Assembly (NCBI GenBank): GCA_947632065.1 | Contig: CANRNO010000007.1 | Location: forward strand, 1 to 45,933 | DNA: 45,933 nucleotides | Direction: 5' to 3' | Source: an uncultured Bacilli bacterium | GTDB lineage: Bacteria; Bacillota_I; Bacilli_A; RF39; UBA660 | Part shown: positions 39,153 to 45,933 of the stretch, piece after piece | How positions within the stretch are numbered: the stretch's first letter is position 1 | Layout: each line of letters opens with the position of its first letter | Program-made: the position numbers and the translations under genes | Notes under the pieces: model-generated | Database searches by the model: none | Seen by the model: only the letters and a program-made list of their open reading frames with translations | What the model was told of the DNA's origin: nothing

Positions 39153-41381
39153 ATGAAGGAAGAATGGAAAGATTTTAAATTAGGTAAGTGGACTGATACA
39201 GTTGATGTTTCACTTTTTATAAAAGAAAATTATAAGAAATATGATGGTGATGAGAGTTTTTTAGAGACTGTTACTGATAAGACAGATAGAGTTTGGAATA
39301 AATGTAGTGATCTTTTAAAAGAAGAGTTAAAAAAACATGTACTTGATATAGATGTTGATAATATGTCTGGTATTAATTCTTTTGATGCAGGATATATTAG
39401 TAGTGATGATGATGTAATAGTAGGACTACAAACAGATAAACCATTAAAAAGAATAGTTAATCCTTTTGGGGGAATTAGAATGGTTTATCAAGAGTTAGAT
39501 GCATATAATTATAAACTTAATGAAGATGTTGATAAGTATTTTAATTTATATCGTAAGACACATAATCAAGGAGTGTTTGATGCTTATACTGATGAGATGA
39601 GAAAAGCTCGTCATGTTGGTCTTTTAACTGGACTTCCTGATGCATATGGTAGAGGAAGAATTATTGGTGATTTTCGTCGTATTGCTTTATATGGAATAGA
39701 TTATTTGAAAGAAGAGAAGATTAAAGATTTAAAGAATTTAAAAGGTGATATGACTGATGAGTTAATTAGACTAAGAGAAAATGTTTCTGAGCAAATTAGA
39801 GCACTTGATGAAATTAAAAAGATGGCAAAAGGTTATGGATTTGATATTAGTAAGCCTGCTAGTAATTCGAAAGAAGCTGTTCAATGGACTTATTTTGGAT
39901 ATTTAGCTGGGGTTAAAGAGAATAATGGTGCTGCTATGAGTTTAGGAAGAGTTGATGCTTTCTTTGATATTTATTTTGAAAGGGATTTAGCAAGAGGAGT
40001 TATTACAGAAAAAGAAATACAGGAAATAATTGATCAATTTGTAATTAAGTTAAGACTTGTAAGACATCTTAGAACACCAGAGTATGATGAGTTATTCTCT
40101 GGAGATCCTACTTGGGTTACTACATCTGTTGGTGGTGTTAGTGTTGAAGGTGAGAGTATGGTTACTAAAACTAGTTATCGTATTATTCATACTCTTACTA
40201 ATTTAGATACTTCACCTGAACCTAATATGACTGTTTTGTGGAGTGAGGCATTACCTGATAATTTTAAAAAGTATTGTGCTAGAATTTCTATTGAGACAGA
40301 TGCAGTACAATATGAAAATGATGATGTCATGCGTCCTATATATGGAGATGATTATGCTATTGCTTGTTGTGTATCTGCAATGAGAGAAGGACGTGATATG
40401 CAGTTTTTTGGAGCTAGATGTAATCTTGTTAAAACACTTCTTTATTCTATTAATGGTGGGATAGATGAGAAGACTTTTGATAAAGTTCTTGATGGATTTG
40501 ATAAAACTACTGATGAAGTACTAGATTATGATAAAGTTAAAAAATCTTATTTTAAGGCAATAGAGATGGTTGCAGAACTTTATGCTAATACTATGAATGT
40601 TATTCATTATATGCATGATAAGTATGCATATGAGGCATCTTTAATGGCACTTCATGATACAAATGTTAATCGACTAATGGCTTATGGGGTTGCTGGTCTT
40701 TCAGTTGCGGCTGATTCTCTTTCAGCAATTAAATATGCTAAAGTAAGACCTGTTTATAATGAAGATGGTATTGCGATAGATTTTAATATTGAAGGAGATT
40801 TTCCTAAGTATGGAAATGATGATGATAGAGTAGATAATATTGCTAAAGAAATACTTGATAAGATGTATAAAGAATTATCACGTCATAAATGTTATAGAGA
40901 TGCTCATCCAACACTTTCTGTTTTGACTATTACATCAAATGTTGTCTATGGAAGTAAGACTGGTGCTACTCCTGATGGAAGAGAAGCTGGTGTTGCTTTT
41001 GCACCCGGTGCTAATCCAATGCATGGAAGAGATAGTAGTGGTGCGATCGCATCTTTGAATTCAGTTGCTAAACTTGATTATGCTAATTGTTGTAGAGATG
41101 GTATTTCTAATACATTCTCAATTGTTCCTAGTGCTTTAGGACATGATAAAGATACTCAAATAGAAAATTTAGTTAACTTAATGGATGGTTATTTTTCACA
41201 AGGTGCTCATCATTTAAATGTAAATGTATTAAATAGAGAGACTTTAATTGATGCAATGAATAATCCAGATAAATATCCACTTTTAACTATTCGTGTTTCA
41301 GGTTATTCTGTTAGATTTAATAGACTTACAAGAGCTCAACAAGAGGAAGTAATTAGTAGAACATTCCATGAAAAAATATAA
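39153..41381 (+). CDS. pflB: formate C-acetyltransferase (pyruvate formate-lyase)
   Basis: [22 protein letters not shown]; glycyl-radical motif [13 protein letters not shown]. Confidence 0.97.
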   Translation: MKEEWKDFKLGKWTDTVDVSLFIKENYKKYDGDESFLETVTDKTDRVWNKCSDLLKEELKKHVLDIDVDNMSGINSFDAGYISSDDDVIVGLQTDKPLKRIVNPFGGIRMVYQELDAYNYKLNEDVDKYFNLYRKTHNQGVFDAYTDEMRKARHVGLLTGLPDAYGRGRIIGDFRRIALYGIDYLKEEKIKDLKNLKGDMTDELIRLRENVSEQIRALDEIKKMAKGYGFDISKPASNSKEAVQWTYFGYLAGVKENNGAAMSLGRVDAFFDIYFERDLARGVITEKEIQEIIDQFVIKLRLVRHLRTPEYDELFSGDPTWVTTSVGGVSVEGESMVTKTSYRIIHTLTNLDTSPEPNMTVLWSEALPDNFKKYCARISIETDAVQYENDDVMRPIYGDDYAIACCVSAMREGRDMQFFGARCNLVKTLLYSINGGIDEKTFDKVLDGFDKTTDEVLDYDKVKKSYFKAIEMVAELYANTMNVIHYMHDKYAYEASLMALHDTNVNRLMAYGVAGLSVAADSLSAIKYAKVRPVYNEDGIAIDFNIEGDFPKYGNDDDRVDNIAKEILDKMYKELSRHKCYRDAHPTLSVLTITSNVVYGSKTGATPDGREAGVAFAPGANPMHGRDSSGAIASLNSVAKLDYANCCRDGISNTFSIVPSALGHDKDTQIENLVNLMDGYFSQGAHHLNVNVLNRETLIDAMNNPDKYPLLTIRVSGYSVRFNRLTRAQQEEVISRTFHEKI

Positions 41382-42090
41382 AGGTGCGGTAGATTCTATT
41401 GAAAGTTTTGGACTTGTTGATGGTCCAGGTATTAGAACAGTTATATTTTTAAGTGGATGTAAGTTAAGATGTAAGTATTGTCATAATCCTGAAATGCAGA
41501 TAATGACAAAACCTAATATGAGTGTTGATTATGTAGTTGATAGAATTTTACGTAATAAGCCTTATTTTAAAAATAATGGAGGAGTTACATTTTCTGGAGG
41601 AGAACCTTTATTACAAGTAGATTTTTTAATTGAAGTTTGTAAAAAGTTAAAAAAAGAAAATATCCATATAGCGCTTGATACTGCAGGAGTTGGAGTTGGG
41701 CGATATAGTGAAATTCTTGAATTAGTAGATTTAGTTTTATTTGATGTTAAACATACTAATAAAGATGGATATTTGTCTCTTACTGGATTTTTAGAAGATG
41801 AGTCTTTAAAGTTTATAGATGAATTAAATAAAAGTGGTAAGAAGGTGTGGATACGTCAAGTTATAATACCTACTATTAATGATAATAGTGAATATTTAGA
41901 TAGTTTATGTAAGTATTTAGAGAAAATAAAAAATATAGAAAAAATAGAATTTTTACCATTTCATCATTTAGGATTTGAAAAATATAAAAAATTAGGAATA
42001 AAAAATTATTTTGAAAATATAGAAGAAATGGATAAAGAAAAGTGTGACAAATTATATTTAGAATTTATGGAAAAATATAAAAAATTATAA
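41368..42090 (+). CDS. pflA: pyruvate formate-lyase-activating enzyme
   Basis: [39 protein letters not shown]. Confidence 0.97.
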   Translation: MKKYKGAVDSIESFGLVDGPGIRTVIFLSGCKLRCKYCHNPEMQIMTKPNMSVDYVVDRILRNKPYFKNNGGVTFSGGEPLLQVDFLIEVCKKLKKENIHIALDTAGVGVGRYSEILELVDLVLFDVKHTNKDGYLSLTGFLEDESLKFIDELNKSGKKVWIRQVIIPTINDNSEYLDSLCKYLEKIKNIEKIEFLPFHHLGFEKYKKLGIKNYFENIEEMDKEKCDKLYLEFMEKYKKL

Positions 42091-42187
42091 AATTTATATT
42101 TTTCTTTTTTCTTTTATAGACAATTTTTTTTCATATTGGTATAATTATATTTGTGAAGATAATATTTTTTGAAAGAGGCGATAAGTA

Positions 42188-45100
42188 ATGAGAAAAAATT
42201 TATTGAAGTTTGGAATTATACTTTTTGTGTTAACTCTTTTAGTTTTGACTCCTAGAGAAAATAGTCTTTCAGTTAAACAAAAAGAATATAATGATCCAAA
42301 TGATAATGTTGAAATATCTACTAGTGAAGTTGCTGATGGAAAGTTTAGAGTTGAAATTAAAAATTTCACTAAATCTGTAAATAATGTTAATGTTGCAGTA
42401 TGGTCAAAGAAAAATGATCAAGATGATTTAGTTTGGGAGAATGCTAAAAAAGATGAAAATGGTGTTTATTATTTAGATGTTTTTCTTAAAGATCATAAGT
42501 TTGATGAATGTGATTACTATATTCATGTTTATTATAATAACAATAATGGTTGGATTGGTGCTATTACTAAAGAAGATGTTACTGTTAATAAAGGAAGTTT
42601 TGCTCCTCCTGTCAAAGTTGGAAATGATAAAATTACTATTTCTTTAAATGGTAGTGATTATAGTCAAGATAAAACTGTAGAGTTTGCGGTATGGTCAAGT
42701 GAAGGAGGACAAGATGATTTAAGATGGTATAAAGCTGATAATAGAGATGGTAATCTTTCTTATACAATTCCACTTAAAAATCATAAAACTAAAGGTAAAT
42801 ATAATGTTCATGTTTACGGACATGATAATAAGGGGAATCCAATTTTCCTTACTTGGACAAATTTTGATGTTAATCCACCTAAGGTAGAACATTCTAATGT
42901 AGAAACACCTGTTTTTAATCCAGAAACTAATACTTTTACTGTTAGTGTTAAAAATATTGAAAGTGAAACAGGAATTAGTAGAGTTCAAATTCCTGTGTGG
43001 TCAAAGAAAAATGGTCAAGATGATATAGTTTGGTATGATGCACATTATGATAATGCTGATAATAGTTGGAAAGTTGATGTTAATATTGGAGATCATAGTG
43101 GTGAGAAAGATACATATTATGCACATATTTATGTTACAACAGAAATAGGGATATTTGAATGTATTGATGGTGTTTCTGTTGATGTTGAACCTAAAAAAGC
43201 ATTGATTGCTAATGCTGATCCTTCAGGTAAAAACTTTACAATTAGTTATGCTAATTATAAGAAATATTCAAGTGGTACACTTAAAGTTGCAGTTTGGTCA
43301 GATAAAAATGATCAAGATGATTTAGAGTGGTATACTCTTAAAAATGGAAAATATGAAGGAGTTTTTAGTGATCATTTAGGAAAAGATGGAATAGTTGATC
43401 CTGGAAAGTATGCAGTTCATTTATATATTTATGATAAAAATGGTAAATTTTTAAAATTCGATTCAACAAGTTTTGAAGTTTTAAATCCACAAACTACTAC
43501 ATTTACTACTACAGATGTCGTAAATGGTAAATTTAAAGTTTTAATAGATAATGTTTCAAGTAAATTTAATAGGATTGAAGTACCTGTGTGGTCAGAGAAA
43601 AATGATCAAGATGATATAGTTTGGTATAAGGCTAAAAAAGTAAAAACAGGTTCTTATGAAGTAGATGTTGATATTAAAAATCATAAATTTAGTGAAGGTA
43701 AATATTTTGTTCAAGCTTATATGTATGGAGAAAATGGTAAGTTTAGTTTTTTACATACAACTAAAGATATAACAATCAACAAAGGTGAAATAAAACCTGA
43801 GGATATTATTAATGATAGAGATACTAATATTCAAGTATCAATAAGTGATAGTGATTTTTATGGATATAAAGTAAAATTTAAAGTATGGCCAGAAAAAGAT
43901 GAAAAAAATGGTGTATTTTGGTATAATGCAGAAAGTAAAGATGGAAAAATTACTAGTAATATTTCTATAAATAATCATAAAAGAGTTGGTAAATATATTG
44001 TAAAAGCCTATGTATATGATGATAAAGGTAATTCTTACTTTATTACTGAGTCTAGTTTTGATATAAGTGATATAACTTTTGATGCTACTATTGAAGAAGA
44101 TAGTATTGATGCTACTGGTAGTCGTGATGATAATGTTGTTTATCGTGTAAAAATTAGTAATATTAATAGTGTATCTGGAGTTAAAAATGTTAGGGTACCT
44201 GTATGGTCAAAAAATGATCAGAGTGATATAAAATGGTATGATGCTGTTTATCATCCTGAAGATAATACTTATACTGTTGATGTAAAACCTGATAATCATA
44301 AATATAATAATGGTTTATATCATACTCATGCTTATGTTATTGGAGAAAATGGAGCAGAAAAAGGTTTCCCAATACAAAGAGATGTTACAATTAATTTAAT
44401 ACCTAAAATATTAAATAATACTATTGTTAATACTGGGGATAAAGGTAAATGGAGAATACGAATTATAAATACACCTGATAATATTAAAAATATAACAGTA
44501 CCAACTTGGTCAGATAATGGTGGACAAGATGATTTAGTTTGGTATAATGCTAAAAAGCAAGGTGATGGTAGTTGGGTTGCTGATGTTAAAGCGGTTGCTC
44601 ATTATCCACATGGTAAAATGTATACTGATGTTTATGTATATTATAAAGATGGAACAGAGAAAAAACTTCCTTATTTATCTGAGCATCCATATCAAATGCA
44701 AAATTCATATACTATACAGCCAACATATTATTCTCAACATAATGGACCTTGGGGTGGAGCTTGGTTTGGAAGATGGCAGATGGGACCAACTGGATGTGTT
44801 CCTACATCGCTTGCTATGGCTTTGAATCCTATAGTTGGTAATATAGATCCTTTTACAACAGCATCTTATCTATATAATGAAACTAATAGTTTTAATAAAT
44901 TTTATGCAGGTGCTGGAGGAAATGCTTTTCCTACCACAACAAGTCATTTTGGTTCTGATTATAGAGGTTTAAATAGTCCGGACCAAATAAGACAAGCACT
45001 AAGAGGAGGAGCAGTTGTAATTGCACTTGTAGGACAAGGACATTTTGTTGGTAATGCTGATACTACCCATGCTATTGTATTATATGGACTTAATGGTGAT

Positions 45101-45244
45101 ACACCTAATATTTATGATCCTTATACTTTAGGTAAAAATAGACCATGGTTTGTTAATAATGTTTCTATTGATACTTTATGGAATGAAAGAAGTACTAATC
45201 ATTGGGATAATGAATCAGGAGCTGTGTTCCATGAAATATTCTAG
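42188..45244 (+). CDS. secreted protein with eight GBS-Bsp-like repeats and C-terminal C39-like cysteine peptidase domain
   Basis: repeats VWS.KNDQDDLVWY.A (8); C-term GPTGCVPTSLAMAL ... THAIVLYGL ... NIYDPY. Confidence 0.88.
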   Translation: MRKNLLKFGIILFVLTLLVLTPRENSLSVKQKEYNDPNDNVEISTSEVADGKFRVEIKNFTKSVNNVNVAVWSKKNDQDDLVWENAKKDENGVYYLDVFLKDHKFDECDYYIHVYYNNNNGWIGAITKEDVTVNKGSFAPPVKVGNDKITISLNGSDYSQDKTVEFAVWSSEGGQDDLRWYKADNRDGNLSYTIPLKNHKTKGKYNVHVYGHDNKGNPIFLTWTNFDVNPPKVEHSNVETPVFNPETNTFTVSVKNIESETGISRVQIPVWSKKNGQDDIVWYDAHYDNADNSWKVDVNIGDHSGEKDTYYAHIYVTTEIGIFECIDGVSVDVEPKKALIANADPSGKNFTISYANYKKYSSGTLKVAVWSDKNDQDDLEWYTLKNGKYEGVFSDHLGKDGIVDPGKYAVHLYIYDKNGKFLKFDSTSFEVLNPQTTTFTTTDVVNGKFKVLIDNVSSKFNRIEVPVWSEKNDQDDIVWYKAKKVKTGSYEVDVDIKNHKFSEGKYFVQAYMYGENGKFSFLHTTKDITINKGEIKPEDIINDRDTNIQVSISDSDFYGYKVKFKVWPEKDEKNGVFWYNAESKDGKITSNISINNHKRVGKYIVKAYVYDDKGNSYFITESSFDISDITFDATIEEDSIDATGSRDDNVVYRVKISNINSVSGVKNVRVPVWSKNDQSDIKWYDAVYHPEDNTYTVDVKPDNHKYNNGLYHTHAYVIGENGAEKGFPIQRDVTINLIPKILNNTIVNTGDKGKWRIRIINTPDNIKNITVPTWSDNGGQDDLVWYNAKKQGDGSWVADVKAVAHYPHGKMYTDVYVYYKDGTEKKLPYLSEHPYQMQNSYTIQPTYYSQHNGPWGGAWFGRWQMGPTGCVPTSLAMALNPIVGNIDPFTTASYLYNETNSFNKFYAGAGGNAFPTTTSHFGSDYRGLNSPDQIRQALRGGAVVIALVGQGHFVGNADTTHAIVLYGLNGDTPNIYDPYTLGKNRPWFVNNVSIDTLWNERSTNHWDNESGAVFHEIF

Positions 45245-45277
45245 GAAAACTCAAATATGAGTTTTTCTTTTTTTTGT
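45245..45277 (+). terminator. rho-independent terminator
   Basis: AAACTCAAATATGAGTTTTTCTTTTTTTT. Confidence 0.8.
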
Positions 45278-45333
45278 TGACAATTTTAAACGTTTTTAAT
45301 ATAATGTTAATAACAACTAAAATATTGTTGTTA
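45277..45333 (+). promoter_or_regulatory. promoter/operator sharing the 20766-20786 core: TTGACA-N17-TATAAT-GTTAATAACAA...TTGTTA
   Basis: TTGACA 45277-45282, TATAAT 45300-45305, GTTAATAACAA 45306-45316. Confidence 0.85.
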
Positions 45334-45363
45334 TTTTGATAGTAAGGAAGGAGATGTGTTATT

Positions 45364-45561
45364 ATGCCAATTGAAAAAATGAGATTTAATCTTTCTCTTT
45401 TAGACAAAAAAGGTGAAGTAAAGAAAGAATTAAATGATTTAGATATATATGAAGTAGAAAATGCTTTAACAATTGTAGATAATGATTTATATGATAGTCA
45501 TATTGAGTTTAAAAACGTTGTTGATGAAAATAAAGAATTAAAATTAGTTAAAAAGAAGTAA
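45364..45561 (+). CDS. 65-aa charged small protein of unknown function
   Basis: AAGGAAGGAGATG ribosome-binding site, own promoter and terminator. Confidence 0.75.
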   Translation: MPIEKMRFNLSLLDKKGEVKKELNDLDIYEVENALTIVDNDLYDSHIEFKNVVDENKELKLVKKK

Positions 45562-45564
45562 ATA

Positions 45565-45592
45565 AAAAAATCTAGCAATTGCTAGATTTAAT
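45565..45592. terminator. bidirectional terminator between 65-aa gene and tRNAs
   Basis: AAAAAAATCTAGCAATTGCTAGATTTAAT. Confidence 0.75.
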
Positions 45593-45599
45593 AACATAA

Positions 45600-45676
45600 T
45601 GGTCGGGAAGACAGGATTTGAACCTGCAACCCCTTGGTCCCAAACCAAGTGCTCTACCAAGTTGAGCCACTTCCCG
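45600..45676 (-). tRNA. tRNA-Pro (anticodon TGG), CCA encoded
   Basis: minus CGGGAAGTGGCTCAACTTGGTAGAGCACTTGGTTTGGGACCAAGGGGTTGCAGGTTCAAATCCTGTCTTCCCGACCA. Confidence 0.96.
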
Positions 45677-45683
45677 AAAATAA

Positions 45684-45760
45684 TGGTGCGCTCGAAGGGA
45701 TTCGAACCCCTGACCTTTTGGTTCGTAGCCAAACACTCTATCCAACTGAGCTACGAGCGC
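45684..45760 (-). tRNA. tRNA-Arg (anticodon ACG), CCA encoded
   Basis: minus GCGCTCGTAGCTCAGTTGGATAGAGTGTTTGGCTACGAACCAAAAGGTCAGGGGTTCGAATCCCTTCGAGCGCACCA. Confidence 0.96.
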
Positions 45761-45933
45761 AAACTCACAAGCCGTTCGTCCCGTTTCATAAGACATTTAT
45801 AATGATATCACTTTTTTTCATTTTAGTCAATAAAATGATTAAAATTGCTTAAAATCTGTTAAATAAAAATTTAAGTTCCACTTTAATATATATAAGTAGA
45901 AGTTACTTTTTAACACAAGATATTATATAATAT

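Noticed and set aside
45544-45852. ORFs across the tRNA region (e.g. MVGKTGFEPATPWSQTKCSTKLSHFP...)
   Set aside because: Classic spurious translations of tRNA genes.
1-45933. TGA-as-Trp recoding (Mollicutes-type code)
   Set aside because: TGA serves as a stop for good genes (e.g. nadD, the IS256 remnant) and Trp residues are encoded by TGG.

Overview
AT-rich Firmicutes-type chromosomal window using the standard code (TGA is used as a stop). Left edge: a truncated tRNA-Leu, then an accessory block (RhuM-family gene, YefM/YoeB-type toxin-antitoxin) in which each unit is followed by a related ~80-90 bp repeat. Next come two giant surface proteins: one of 1838 aa with tandem repeats, and one of ~2535 aa with a VWA domain and eight pilin-like isopeptide-type repeats. 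Between them lie a frameshifted Rpn-family nuclease, an IS256-family transposase remnant and ylmH. The middle holds an IspD/TarI-like gene, an AAA ATPase + Toprim-like two-gene candidate defence module, an NAD salvage operon (nicotinamidase, pncB, Nudix, nadD, HemN-like radical SAM), an intact Rpn gene, a radical SAM + DUF1796-like operon, and a divergent nrtR-like regulator. The right half holds the L21 leader with rplU-prp-rpmA, a TtcA-like gene, a class-I GATase-like hydrolase, a tandem pair of unannotated 22-aa hydrophobic peptide units (candidate type I toxin-antitoxin), mraZ-rsmH-ftsL-pbp, pflB-pflA, a secreted Bsp-repeat/C39-like protein, a 65-aa small protein gene and tRNA-Pro/tRNA-Arg. 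Main finds: (1) three promoters sharing an identical 21-nt -10/operator sequence, TTAATATAATGTTAATAACAA, in front of the NAD operon, the radical SAM/DUF1796 operon and the 65-aa gene, probably an NrtR regulon with two uncharacterised members; (2) the tandem hydrophobic-peptide units with 5'/3' UTR complementarity and a convergent antisense promoter; (3) a gene-cassette-like repeat after RhuM and after the TA module; (4) the AAA/Toprim pair. All assignments are by eye from sequence; no database search was run.
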